Assembly: GCA_905215065.1 (NCBI GenBank)
Contig: CAJMOF010000014.1
Span: 1 to 57,358, forward strand
Direction: 5' to 3'
Length of the DNA: 57,358 bases
From: an uncultured bacterium
GTDB lineage: Bacteria; Actinomycetota; Coriobacteriia; Coriobacteriales; Coriobacteriaceae
Shown in pieces: positions 1 to 7,655 of this stretch (its first letter is position 1; each line of letters begins with the position of its first letter). The translations under genes were made by a program, and so were the position numbers. Under the pieces are notes generated by a model. The model was not told the origin of the DNA, did not search any database, and saw only the letters and a program-made list of their open reading frames with translations.

Positions 1-26
1 GGCCCGTGGGTTATACCCTAAGAGCA

Positions 27-49
27 AACCACCCTTTTTAAGGGTGGTT
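27..49. terminator. Perfect hairpin, possible terminator of an upstream gene
   Basis: A 10-bp perfect stem (arms 27-36 and 40-49) closes a 3-nt loop of T. The loop-side ends of the arms are T-rich and A-rich, but no T run follows on either strand, so efficient intrinsic termination is uncertain. It probably marks the end of a gene lying to the left of the window. Confidence 0.4.
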
Positions 50-72
50 CTGATTTGAGGGATTTTCCGACC

Positions 73-90
73 GTCCAATAATCCACGCTC
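73..90 (-). repeat. 18-bp repeat unit, solitary copy
   Basis: This unit, together with about 12 bases before it, resembles 2026-2057 downstream of the AlbA_2 gene (about 27 of 33 positions agree). The same 18-bp unit (consensus GAGNGTGGANNWTCGGAC on the other strand) occurs five more times at 1911-2054. The regulator gene and its control region therefore lie between copies of one repeat family. Confidence 0.6.
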
Positions 91-104
91 ATGCATCACT
101 CACG

Positions 105-173
105 CATCTCTCGTCTCTCATTCGTCACTAACACGAGAGATAGCTTAAAGACGAGAGATAATTACGAGAGATA
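105..173 (+). promoter_or_regulatory. Multi-site operator-like block, copy 1
   Basis: Three exact direct copies of ACGAGAGATA start at 133, 151 and 164 (spacings 18 and 13). An inverted copy with one mismatch (CATCTCTCGT) lies at 105-114. The same architecture with identical spacing recurs 164 bp downstream. It sits in the 400-bp non-coding region upstream of the AlbA_2-type regulator gene and is most simply read as an array of binding sites for that protein or another DNA-binding regulator. Confidence 0.6.
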
Positions 174-268
174 GCCCAGCAGCAAAGAGACAAGCAACCA
201 TGGTATTGTCTCAATATCGATTGTTCCACCAGCAAAAACATGATTAAATGAAGCAGGTAGAGATATCT

Positions 269-337
269 TATCTCTCATCTTTCACTCATATCTAATACGA
301 GAGATAACAGAAAGACGAGAGATAATTACGAGAGATA
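269..337 (+). promoter_or_regulatory. Multi-site operator-like block, copy 2
   Basis: Exact ACGAGAGATA copies start at 297, 315 and 328 (spacings 18 and 13), with an inverted one-mismatch copy at 269-278, exactly 28 bp before the first direct copy as in block 1. A degenerate fourth site (ACGAGGGA) follows at 346-353. The block ends about 60 bp before the regulator start codon, a position suited to repression or activation of that gene. Confidence 0.6.
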
Positions 338-400
338 ACTGAGAGACGAGGGAAATCCGTCTGCGGCATTCTCCGCAGGACCGAGCGAAGGGACGTGCAG

Positions 401-1876
401 ATGAACGAAAACGAGCTGGCCGGTTTGCTCGAGTCTTTAAAGCGCATGGGTTCGGATGATCTTAACGTCGAAGTAAAAGAGAGCGCCACGACGCTTTCCC
501 GCGACGTATGGGAAACGGTCAGCGCTTTCGCAAACACCGCCGGCGGCATCATCGTGCTCGGAGTGAGCGAGCGTGCGGGTTTTGTCCCAGTTGCAAACTT
601 TGAGACCGAGAAAGTGCTCAACCAATTCGTGGCGGGCATGGGCGATGCCGGCGGTCGTGGAAAGCTGGCCAATCCGCCCAAATACACCATTGAGCGCGTG
701 GAGCTTCGGGGTACCGTTGTTCTCATCATCACAATCGAGGAGCTCGACCCGTCGAGCAAGCCTTGCTATGTAATAGAACGGGGCGCCCAGGGCGGCAGCT
801 ACAAGCGCATCGATGACAAAGACGTGCCGCTTTCGTCGACCGAGGTTTTGGCGCTGTCGTCATACGAACGGACGAGTCCTAGCGATCGCGATACAGTGCC
901 CGGCGCGAGTGTGGGCGATCTCGACGAGTCGCTGGTCGACCGCACGATAGAGCGTGCCTATTCGTTGACGCCTCGAGCGATGCACGGTGCGACGGACAGG
1001 AAGACAAAGATGGAGCGTCTGAATTTCCTCGACCCCCAGGGCAATGTTACCAAGGCCGGCCTCCTTGCCGCGGGCGTTTACCCTCAGCAGTTCTATCCCA
1101 AGCTCTTCATTGATGTAGCTGTCCATGCGGGAACTCAAAAGGGCACTGCGGGGCCGCTAAGGTTTATGGACCGCACAATCTGCGAGGGAACGCTGGGCGA
1201 AATGATCTCGGACGCTGTCGCGGCTGTCGCCAAAAACCTGCGTCGCACCTCGACCGTTCAAGGCGTCTCGCGTATCGACTCGCTGGAGATCCCCGAGGAG
1301 GTCCTGCGCGAGGCAATCGCCAACGCCGTAATCCACCGAGAATACGGAGATCGGTTCTGTGGGCAGTCGATTGCTGTTGACGTCTTTGATGACCGTATCG
1401 AGGTGGCGAACCCCGGCGGTCTTTATGGCGGAAAAACTCGCGAGAACTTGTTTGATGGCAGCTCGCGGTGCCGCAACGCGACGCTCGTGAAGCTCATGTC
1501 GCTTGTCCCGTTGCCCGATGGCGCGGGCTCGCCTGCCGAGGGTAACGGTTCGGGTATTCCGATGATGGTCGATGCTATGCGTACGCACGGTCTGGCCGAG
1601 CCCCTATTTTGCCCTGGTTTTGACCGGTTTAAGGTTGTCCTCTATCGCTCCAAGGTTGAGCAGGTCGATCATGGTGGGGACCTGATCATGGCGGCCCTCA
1701 AGCGCTATGACGAGTTGGGAACGCGCGAGCTGGCAGAGCACACGGGGCTTACCGTCTCTCAAGTTAGGACGCGCGTTAATGCGCTTATTGCTCAGGGCGA
1801 GATTGAGCCTACGGCAGCGGCGACGAGCCGCAATCGCAAGTATCGACTAACGGAGCGTGCAGGGCAGATGAGCTAG
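401..1876 (+). CDS. AlbA_2/Schlafen-type DNA-binding regulator with GHKL-like ATPase domain
   Basis: This 491-residue protein has the layout of the AlbA_2 plus HATPase_c_4 family of putative transcriptional regulators. The N-terminal segment (about residues 20-57) carries the EVKES...FANTAGGIIVLGV signature of AlbA_2 domains. Around residues 295-345 lies the GHKL-like EEVLREAIANAVIHREY...IEVANPGGL segment. The C-terminus (about 435-475) looks like a winged helix (LAEHTGLTVSQVRTRVNALI). ATG 401 is chosen because GAAGGGA at 386-392 is well spaced for it; a GTG at 395 is too close. The family is thought to control genes in response to unknown signals, and several are found in defence or mobile contexts. 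The duplicated operator block upstream suggests autoregulation (inference). Confidence 0.8.
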   Translation: MNENELAGLLESLKRMGSDDLNVEVKESATTLSRDVWETVSAFANTAGGIIVLGVSERAGFVPVANFETEKVLNQFVAGMGDAGGRGKLANPPKYTIERVELRGTVVLIITIEELDPSSKPCYVIERGAQGGSYKRIDDKDVPLSSTEVLALSSYERTSPSDRDTVPGASVGDLDESLVDRTIERAYSLTPRAMHGATDRKTKMERLNFLDPQGNVTKAGLLAAGVYPQQFYPKLFIDVAVHAGTQKGTAGPLRFMDRTICEGTLGEMISDAVAAVAKNLRRTSTVQGVSRIDSLEIPEEVLREAIANAVIHREYGDRFCGQSIAVDVFDDRIEVANPGGLYGGKTRENLFDGSSRCRNATLVKLMSLVPLPDGAGSPAEGNGSGIPMMVDAMRTHGLAEPLFCPGFDRFKVVLYRSKVEQVDHGGDLIMAALKRYDELGTRELAEHTGLTVSQVRTRVNALIAQGEIEPTAAATSRNRKYRLTERAGQMS

Positions 1877-1910
1877 CGAATGTCGATGGCCGTAGTTGCG
1901 CCCGCCGCAT

Positions 1911-2054
1911 GAGCGTGGATTTTCGGACACACGAGAGTGGAAATCCGGACGCCCACAGCTCGAGAGTGGAAAATCGGACGGAATCAGCCTCAAAACGCTC
2001 AGAAACCGTCCGAATATCCACTCTCGTTTTCCGGCCGTCCGATAATCCGCGCTC
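1911..2054. repeat. Array of five 18-bp palindrome-forming repeat units
   Basis: Units at 1911-1928, 1933-1950 and 1962-1979 read forward (GAG, A or C, GTGGA, then TCGGAC-type end). Units at 2008-2025 and 2037-2054 are the reverse complement. Units 3 and 4 can pair to form a long stem around about 28 bases. This REP-like array fills most of the 350-bp gap (1877-2226) between the AlbA_2 and PilZ genes. A possible -10 (TACAAT, 2163-2168) follows for the PilZ gene; I see no convincing -35. Confidence 0.6.
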
Positions 2055-2226
2055 GTGCGGTGACTGCCACGTCTGCCGCGCCCAGCCGCGCCGTCCACGC
2101 CCGCACGCACCTCACATCCCAGCATTTCACGCGCCGCCCACCGAAACCTCCAGCAAAGCAGTTACAATAGCCCAATGTGCATCGCGCACGACGATGATAT
2201 CGGCGCCCGCGACTGGGGGAGACAAC

Positions 2227-2892
2227 ATGGCAGAGCAACAGATAACGCCGGGGACTAAGCTTCAGGTGGCATTCGACGTGCCCATGGGCCAAAAAACCGA
2301 CTTCAACATGCTCGCCACGTACAAAGAGGACCTGGACGAGGCGTACTTCCTTATGAGTGCGCCCATGCTCGCCGGCAAGCCGCTCATCATGGACGAAAAC
2401 CAAAAGCTGCTGCTGCAATACAAAGTGGGCGAGGAGACGTTCGTGCTCGCCGGCTACCCCGAGTCGGTCGAGAAAAAAGGCATCCGCACCTACTGGAAAA
2501 TGCGCAAAGTCGCCGAGCAGCGCACCTTTGTCAAGCGCCGCGACGAGCGTTTTAAGGTCGCCATGCGCCTTACCTACCAGCGCGACAACGCGGCCGCCTC
2601 CGAGCCCGAGGACGCCATGACCATCGACGTCTCGGCCGGCGGCCTGGCCGTCTACCTCAACGATTATCCCGACGTGGGCGAGGCCCTGGCCGTGCAAATG
2701 CCCACGATCCGCCTGCAGGGCGAGCGCCACGAGCTGCCCGAGCAGCTGGGCATCGTGTGCTGGGTGCGCCGCGCGCCCAAGGGCAGCCTGTACCGCAACG
2801 TCTGCGGCCTGCAGTTCCGCTATGCCGACGACATGGAGCGCGAGCTCGTCAAAGAATACGTCGGCTACATCCGCGCCAAATATAAGATCTGA
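2227..2892 (+). CDS. PilZ-domain protein (YcgR-like c-di-GMP receptor)
   Basis: The 221-residue protein has an N-terminal YcgR-like beta domain and a C-terminal PilZ domain. Both halves of the c-di-GMP binding signature are visible: R104-x-x-x-R108 (RRDER) and D134-x-S136-x-x-G139 (DVSAGG). The start at 2227 follows GGGGGAGA at 2214-2221; the frame is open far upstream to 1909 but that part is repeat sequence with no ribosome site. It is 5 bp upstream of the TasA-like anchored protein gene, so the two are probably co-transcribed. YcgR proteins usually brake flagella, but no flagellar genes are seen here, so an effector role on pili, fibres or matrix is more likely (inference). Confidence 0.85.
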   Translation: MAEQQITPGTKLQVAFDVPMGQKTDFNMLATYKEDLDEAYFLMSAPMLAGKPLIMDENQKLLLQYKVGEETFVLAGYPESVEKKGIRTYWKMRKVAEQRTFVKRRDERFKVAMRLTYQRDNAAASEPEDAMTIDVSAGGLAVYLNDYPDVGEALAVQMPTIRLQGERHELPEQLGIVCWVRRAPKGSLYRNVCGLQFRYADDMERELVKEYVGYIRAKYKI

Positions 2893-2897
2893 TCGCC

Positions 2898-4055
2898 ATG
2901 GCACTGTTCAAGCGTAACGACAATAAAGATCAAGCTGCCGAGGATTTGGCCGAGGGTTTGACCGAGGACCAAGCCGACGACGCGCTACAGGACGCTCCCG
3001 GCGCCAACGCCGAGGACGCGCCCGGCGAGGACTCCGCGCCCGACCAGCCCCCCGCCTCCCGCAAGCGCTTCGGCAAGCCCAAGCCCAAACCCAAGCGCAA
3101 GCACAAGCGCGACCTGCGCGGCGTGGTGCGCATCGAGGAGCTGGAGCAGGCGCTGGCCGACCAGGACCTCGACGACATCGACCCCGACGCGGTCGTCTCC
3201 ATGTACATGCCCAAGCGCCGCATGGAGCGCATCGGCACGGCGCTGCTGCGCATGGACAAGCTGCAAAAGGCCCTCGTGGTGCTGGCGCTTGCCTTTGGCG
3301 TGTTGTTCGCCCTGTCGTTTATGCAGGAAAACATGGGTAACTTCACTATCAACCTCAACCGCTTGGAGCTGTTCCGCCGCGGCGTGGCCATTGCCGACAA
3401 CGGCGACTTTAACAACGCCACCGCACGCTTGGCCGCCGATGCCGTGGATAACGGCACCAATATTGCTGCCGAGGATCTGCCCGACAACCTGGACGACATC
3501 GACGGTAGCCACAACGGCAAGAACTACGTGGCGTACACCTTCTATATCCGCAACGCCGGCAAGACTGATCTGGGCTATAGCGCCAAGCTCAAGGTGGTCA
3601 GCGCCAGCAAGGGCGTGGATAAAGCGGCGCGCGTGAGGGTGTATCGCAATGGCGAGCCCACCACCTATGCGGCGGCTGCGGCCGATGGCAACCCCGAGCC
3701 CAACACCGAGCCGTTTGCGTCCAAAGACGTGGTGACGACCATCAGCCATGCGAACTTCCGCGTGGGCGATGTGGACAAGTACACCGTGGTCATTTGGCTG
3801 GACGGCGACGACCCGGAGTGCGTGGACAAGATCATCGGCGGCGCGGTGGAGTTTGGCTTTGACTTTGATTCGTCCGAGACCGACGACTCGAGCCTGTTCA
3901 TTAAGTTTGTGCAGGATATTGCCGACACCCTGACCGGCAACGATCCCATTAGCGCGAGCGGCAACGAGGCGCCCGATTACTACAAGGAGCACAACGTGAC
4001 GTGGAGTAACCGCCGCAACCAAAAGAACTCGCCCGTGAAAGACGGAGGCAAGTAG
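2898..4055 (+). CDS. Membrane-anchored TasA/camelysin-like surface protein
   Basis: The 385-residue protein starts with an acidic then Lys/Arg-rich cytoplasmic region (residues 1-110), followed by one membrane helix (about 124-145, KALVVLALAFGVLFALSF). After the helix comes MGNFTINLNR...DNGDFNNATARL, which resembles the start of TasA-like beta-sandwich proteins. Near the C-terminus W300-LDGDDPEC matches the motif shared by the SipW-class proteins at 5018-13996, and a disordered tail follows. Unlike those proteins it has a long cytoplasmic N-terminus, so it probably stays anchored rather than being released. It is linked to the PilZ gene just upstream, so its cytoplasmic part may receive c-di-GMP information (inference). 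Exact function unknown. Confidence 0.65.
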   Translation: MALFKRNDNKDQAAEDLAEGLTEDQADDALQDAPGANAEDAPGEDSAPDQPPASRKRFGKPKPKPKRKHKRDLRGVVRIEELEQALADQDLDDIDPDAVVSMYMPKRRMERIGTALLRMDKLQKALVVLALAFGVLFALSFMQENMGNFTINLNRLELFRRGVAIADNGDFNNATARLAADAVDNGTNIAAEDLPDNLDDIDGSHNGKNYVAYTFYIRNAGKTDLGYSAKLKVVSASKGVDKAARVRVYRNGEPTTYAAAAADGNPEPNTEPFASKDVVTTISHANFRVGDVDKYTVVIWLDGDDPECVDKIIGGAVEFGFDFDSSETDDSSLFIKFVQDIADTLTGNDPISASGNEAPDYYKEHNVTWSNRRNQKNSPVKDGGK

Positions 4056-4064
4056 AACGAACAG

Positions 4065-4102
4065 GCGCCGGGCCGGGATTGATGTTCCTGCCCGGCGCTT
4101 TT
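4065..4102 (+). terminator. Intrinsic terminator after the PilZ/TasA-like pair
   Basis: A 9-bp GC-rich stem (4065-4073 with 4090-4098) is followed by TTTT. It lies 10 bp past the stop at 4055 and ends two bases before the convergent gene at 4104-4616. Confidence 0.8.
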
Positions 4103-4103
4103 G

Positions 4104-4616
4104 CTATGCGCAGGCGTTGTCTTTGGAGGTAGCGTCGTTGCCAGTGGGCGCATCCAGCAAGAACAGCCGCAGCGCGAGCTTGATCGCGTAGCCCGGTTTG
4201 ACCTGCGTCGCGTCTCCCATGCGTTCGCCCAGGTCGCTACAGTAGGCGTAAACGTCGCGGATGAGGTCCGCGCCCGAGAGGGTGAACATGTAGCCTGCGT
4301 CCGAAAGCGCGTTGGGTGCTGCGGGCAGGCCCGCGGCGGCACAAAAGCTCACGAGGTCGGGAGCCATGACGGCCTCGTAGTCAATCGCGTGTCCGCTGTC
4401 CTGAGCCGCCTGCTCCTGCTCGCGGGTGTACGACAACGCCGCCGCCAGCACAAAGCTGGGCGTGGGTGCGTTGACGTCGTCGGTGGTGGCGACGAGCTTG
4501 CCGGCCGCCTGCGTGACCAACCAGGCGACTTCGCGCTGGCAGCGAACGGCCTTGCGCGTCACCGGCTTGATCGATCCGGCAGAAACGCTTCCCTTGGGTT
4601 GAGTGGCAGCAGCCAT
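4104..4616 (-). CDS. Conserved-looking hypothetical protein
   Basis: This 170-residue protein is not recognised. It has no signal peptide or membrane helix and is predicted soluble, mostly helical, with Ala-rich ends. A GGGAGGG ribosome site lies 4 bases before the ATG at 4616 on the minus strand. An overlapping frame exists on the plus strand, but the codon positions and the ribosome site favour this one. It converges on the TasA-like gene and is divergent from the 5018 gene, so it could be linked to that system only by position. Confidence 0.6.
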   Translation of the reverse strand: MAAATQPKGSVSAGSIKPVTRKAVRCQREVAWLVTQAAGKLVATTDDVNAPTPSFVLAAALSYTREQEQAAQDSGHAIDYEAVMAPDLVSFCAAAGLPAAPNALSDAGYMFTLSGADLIRDVYAYCSDLGERMGDATQVKPGYAIKLALRLFLLDAPTGNDATSKDNACA

Positions 4617-5017
4617 GGGGCCCTCCCAGCAAATAGCCCGCTAAGCAGGTAAAAAATACACGTTCTGCACCAGTATAGCGAGTAGGGAAGGGCTAAGGGT
4701 AAAGCACGGTAGGGGGTGTATGTATGTGTCGGCATGGCGCTGCGGTCGTAAAGCTTAAGAGAGGCTTATGACTTTGCGGAAGCGCGTGGCTAGATAAGGT
4801 AAACAGCGTTTGCACAGTTCCATACCCAGCCCAAGGTAGACCCATGAATCTGCCGGAATGTAGCCCGGTGAAAACTCATAAGGAAATCGTAAGAAATATG
4901 GTATTCTCTAATCCAAATTTTGAGGATGGGCAAGCAACATCCAACACGAAAGCGCGGGCTCCCCTTCCGGGCTTCTCGGGGGTCATCTGGGACGAATGGG
5001 GAAAGAAAGGGGTCCGT
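4617..5017. other. 401-bp non-coding region upstream of the first SipW-class protein gene
   Basis: No gene is convincing here. The region must hold the divergent promoters for the 4104-4616 and 5018 genes. A possible -10 (TATTCT, about 4902-4907) is seen without a good -35. Near 4950-4990 there is a GC-rich hairpin-forming stretch shortly before the GAAAGAAAGGGG ribosome site. I looked for a c-di-GMP riboswitch, because of the nearby PilZ gene, and did not find the conserved core. Confidence 0.4.
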
Positions 5018-5857
5018 ATGGATACCAAGGCATTAAAGAAGCAGATGGGCGCCGCCATCGCCATGGTCCTCGTGGCAGCCGTAGCCCTCGGCTCCGCCAC
5101 CTTCGCATGGTTTGTGAGCAACAATGCTGTAACTGCAACTGGCGTTGACGTGACGACGACCTCGTCTGTCCCGAATCTTTACATCACGAGTGTTGGGCAC
5201 ACTTCAGATGCAATGACTCCTGCTCCGAAAAATCCGACTAAGATCTATCCCATTTCTACTCCTGATGCGGAGAACTTCTTTGAGACTCTGCACTGGACGA
5301 CGGGTAACGGTCACGCTGTTGCCGATAAGTATCAAACCGCGCTTGCCCATGAGACCGGTAAGACCAACTATGCCGATTACACTTTCAAGCTCGGCGTTAG
5401 CAACGGCAAGATGGACGTCTATTTTGATTCTTCCACCGTTGCGACTAATCTTAAGGCATCTGCTGCGATGGGAACTGCGGGCCGCTTTGCTGTTAAAGTC
5501 GGCGATGGTCAGTGGCTGATGTTCAAGGTTCCGGGTACCGCTACTGATAAGGGTTACTATACGGACCAGAACGCGACGACGGGCGATTACTGGGTCCAGA
5601 GCGCAGCTGACGGAATCGCTACCGCAACTTATTTGAACTTCGCTACGTATGCCGGTAGTGTTAATGATAAGGGTCAAGCAGTTGCCGGCACCACCAAGCT
5701 GGCGACCATTGAGAGCGGTACCGAAAACGAGGTTACCGTGACTGTTCGCGTTTGGTACGAGGGTTGCGACAAAGACTGCGTGTCCGAGAACGCTGGCTCT
5801 GGTATCGCGAATGCAATCTCCGGAAATCTTGGATTTGTTGGAGTGCAGGCGGAATAG
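5018..5857 (+). CDS. SipW-class exported protein (TasA-like family)
   Basis: The 279-residue protein begins MDTKALKKQMGAA with a short basic stretch and a hydrophobic core ending GSATFAWF at about residues 28-35. This is the signal type processed by SipW (S26B) peptidases and found on TasA-like matrix proteins. The mature part is Thr/Ala-rich and predicted beta-rich. Near the C-terminus W246-YEGCDKDC is the motif shared with the proteins at 10464-13996. ATG 5018 is chosen because a strong ribosome site precedes it and it puts the signal at the N-terminus; the frame is open further upstream. It stands alone with its own terminator. Its composition is less GC-rich than the 10464-13996 paralogues, which may indicate different expression or origin. 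Confidence 0.7.
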   Translation: MDTKALKKQMGAAIAMVLVAAVALGSATFAWFVSNNAVTATGVDVTTTSSVPNLYITSVGHTSDAMTPAPKNPTKIYPISTPDAENFFETLHWTTGNGHAVADKYQTALAHETGKTNYADYTFKLGVSNGKMDVYFDSSTVATNLKASAAMGTAGRFAVKVGDGQWLMFKVPGTATDKGYYTDQNATTGDYWVQSAADGIATATYLNFATYAGSVNDKGQAVAGTTKLATIESGTENEVTVTVRVWYEGCDKDCVSENAGSGIANAISGNLGFVGVQAE

Positions 5858-5876
5858 CCGAACAAAACAAAACGAT

Positions 5877-5917
5877 ATAAAGACGGAGAGGCTCGCTTCG
5901 GGCCTCTCCGTCTTTAT
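5877..5917. terminator. Strong intrinsic terminator
   Basis: A 16-bp perfect stem (5877-5892 with 5902-5917) has a 9-nt loop. The A/T-rich outer ends make it usable in either direction. It ends the 5018 gene. Confidence 0.85.
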
Positions 5918-6022
5918 CTAGAGCCGGCAATGCTTTGTGTCCATACTTTCTCAAAACGCTCCGACCCGCCTTCCTTCGCGATCAGCGATAATGTGAGGAA
6001 CTGTTCTTCCGGGAGGTTCCTT

Positions 6023-7105
6023 ATGGACGGCATCGCTTCTAGTGTTCCGCTGATTGCTCGGCCGAGTTACGACCGCGCTTGCAGCTTTGTGCCGTTCGAA
6101 TATGTTCAGGCTTGGGAATGGTTCTTGCGCGAGGAGCAGCGTGGCGGCCTATGGGACAAACTCCCGCATCGCACCAATGCCGATAGCCCTCAATATCCCT
6201 TTCGCCTGACGATTGATTCCGAGCTCTTTCCGGTGTCGCGCGATTCGGGCATCTTTTGGCCTGGTCGCGGGCGCGTTAATCAGCCGCGCGAAAAGACCTT
6301 CGCCCTTTCGGTGCACAATTCCAAGCGCGGCGCCTACCCCGATGTTCCGCCGCTCTATCTTGAGGACGGCACGTGGGTGCTCAAGTACTCGTCGCAAAGT
6401 GCTTCGGTCGAAAACTGGCGCGACCAGGACTACAACCAAAAGATGATCAACTGCATGGAGTGCGGCGTTCCCGTTGGCGTTTTCTTTGCAACGAGCGCTG
6501 GCTACAAGGTGCTGGGCCTAGCGTTCGTTGAGCGCTACGAGCCGGAGAACAGCTGGTTTGTGCTGCACGGTCCCGTTCACAAGGGTGGGCCCGACGCGCG
6601 CTTCTTCCCCGACATGAGCTACATGAAGGACGCTCCGCTTGCGGCTGAGTTTTCCGGCAGTCCGGCGAGCGACGATGAAAAGGTTCGTTACGCGCTACGT
6701 CGCGAGCGAATCGGTCAGCAGCGTTTTCGCACTCAGCTCTTTGAGGCCTATACCGGTCGATGCGCCGTCTCGGGTTGCAGCGTCAACGAAGCGCTCGAAG
6801 CTGCACATATCGAGAACTACTCAGGCCCCAAGTCGCAGGTTGTCAGCAACGGTATTCTGCTGCGCCGTGACCTGCACTCGCTGTTCGACGCCCATCTGAT
6901 TTCGTTTGAGCTGGTGCGCGGCGACTATCAACTTTGCGGGTCGTACCTTCTACAGCACACGGATTATGCGACGCTTGCGGGCTCGGTGTTGCGCGAGCCG
7001 GATGAACATCGTTTGCGCCCCAACGCACGATTTCTCGAGGCCCATCGAGCCGAGTTCGATTTCTCGGAATCGCGGCGTCGGGCGGAGGGCGTTGCTCAGT
7101 ATTAG
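6023..7105 (+). CDS. HNH endonuclease-domain protein
   Basis: This 360-residue protein carries a C-terminal HNH_2-type module. CAVSGC (about residues 253-258) is followed by EAAHIENYSG, then SNGILLRRDLHSLFDAHLIS, the usual Asn/His pattern of these nucleases. The N-terminal two thirds is unrecognised and contains a possible sensing or DNA-binding region. ATG 6023 follows GGGAGG (6011-6016); in-frame codons upstream lack a ribosome site. Such proteins are common in restriction or stress loci, but no methylase or obvious partner is adjacent. The target is unknown. Confidence 0.75.
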   Translation: MDGIASSVPLIARPSYDRACSFVPFEYVQAWEWFLREEQRGGLWDKLPHRTNADSPQYPFRLTIDSELFPVSRDSGIFWPGRGRVNQPREKTFALSVHNSKRGAYPDVPPLYLEDGTWVLKYSSQSASVENWRDQDYNQKMINCMECGVPVGVFFATSAGYKVLGLAFVERYEPENSWFVLHGPVHKGGPDARFFPDMSYMKDAPLAAEFSGSPASDDEKVRYALRRERIGQQRFRTQLFEAYTGRCAVSGCSVNEALEAAHIENYSGPKSQVVSNGILLRRDLHSLFDAHLISFELVRGDYQLCGSYLLQHTDYATLAGSVLREPDEHRLRPNARFLEAHRAEFDFSESRRRAEGVAQY

Positions 7106-7223
7106 TCGGCTGTTGCCCGTCGCAACCCAATCATGTCGATTGATCGGATCGCGCTGCGCCGCATCGAGGGCTGCAAGATCCTGCCATCCTCTCCTCAACG
7201 GTTAAAACGGGAAAGGGGAGACC

Positions 7224-7505
7224 ATGGGATGGCGAAGCGATATCGCGCGAGGCGTGTACGGAAACCTACCGCGAGCGTTAATGGACCGGAGCCTATTCCC
7301 GCTCGTCGAGGCCACCTGCAGCCAAATCTGTCTGCCGTGCCCAAGCTGCGGCGCAGACCTTCCATGCCTAGACATCAGCTTCATCGACATCCGCGACAAA
7401 CACGCTACCGACCCGCGGATTCGAACAGGCCTGCGCCTCCCAATTTATTCTCAACAATGCCCAACCTGCGGATGCGCCATTACCTATGACGATACGGAGT
7501 CATAG
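7224..7505 (+). CDS. Small zinc-ribbon protein
   Basis: The 93-residue protein contains two Cys pairs, CPSC (about residues 39-42) and CPTC (about 80-83), spaced as in zinc ribbons, plus extra Cys residues beside each pair. The start at 7224 follows AAAGGGGAG at 7212-7220, which decides for this frame over a longer overlapping frame at 7133-7489. No further domain is visible. It lies alone between the HNH gene and a minus-strand gene; function unknown. Confidence 0.55.
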   Translation: MGWRSDIARGVYGNLPRALMDRSLFPLVEATCSQICLPCPSCGADLPCLDISFIDIRDKHATDPRIRTGLRLPIYSQQCPTCGCAITYDDTES

Positions 7506-7588
7506 CTTCGAAGACTGAATATCTAGTCGGGCAAACCCGGTGATTCGACATTTTCCGCGTTACACCAACAATTCAACTACCTGCGCAT

Positions 7589-7648
7589 ACTCGATTTCCG
7601 AGGATTTTCGCACTCGATTTTCGAGGAAATCTGGACTCGATTTTCGAG
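7589..7648. repeat. Three palindromic 14-bp repeats with 23-bp period
   Basis: ACTCGATTTTCGAG-type units lie at 7589-7602 (one base different), 7612-7625 and 7635-7648. Each is an imperfect palindrome (CTCGA, three T, TCGAG). The constant 23-bp period, about two helical turns, suggests a protein-binding array. It is between the 3' ends of convergent genes, so the regulated gene is not obvious. Confidence 0.55.
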
Positions 7649-7655
7649 CTTTGCT

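Noticed and set aside
105..353. CRISPR-like array of short repeats
   Set aside because: The 10-bp repeats are too short and spaced 8, 3 and 18 bases apart with no constant spacer length, and no cas genes are near. An operator array fits better.
1909..2226. N-terminal extension of the PilZ protein
   Set aside because: The upstream in-frame part translates the repeat array, has no ribosome site, and a strong site marks ATG 2227.
4617..5017. c-di-GMP riboswitch before the first exported-protein gene
   Set aside because: A GEMM-like core was sought because of the PilZ gene nearby. The conserved internal sequences are missing, so none is claimed.
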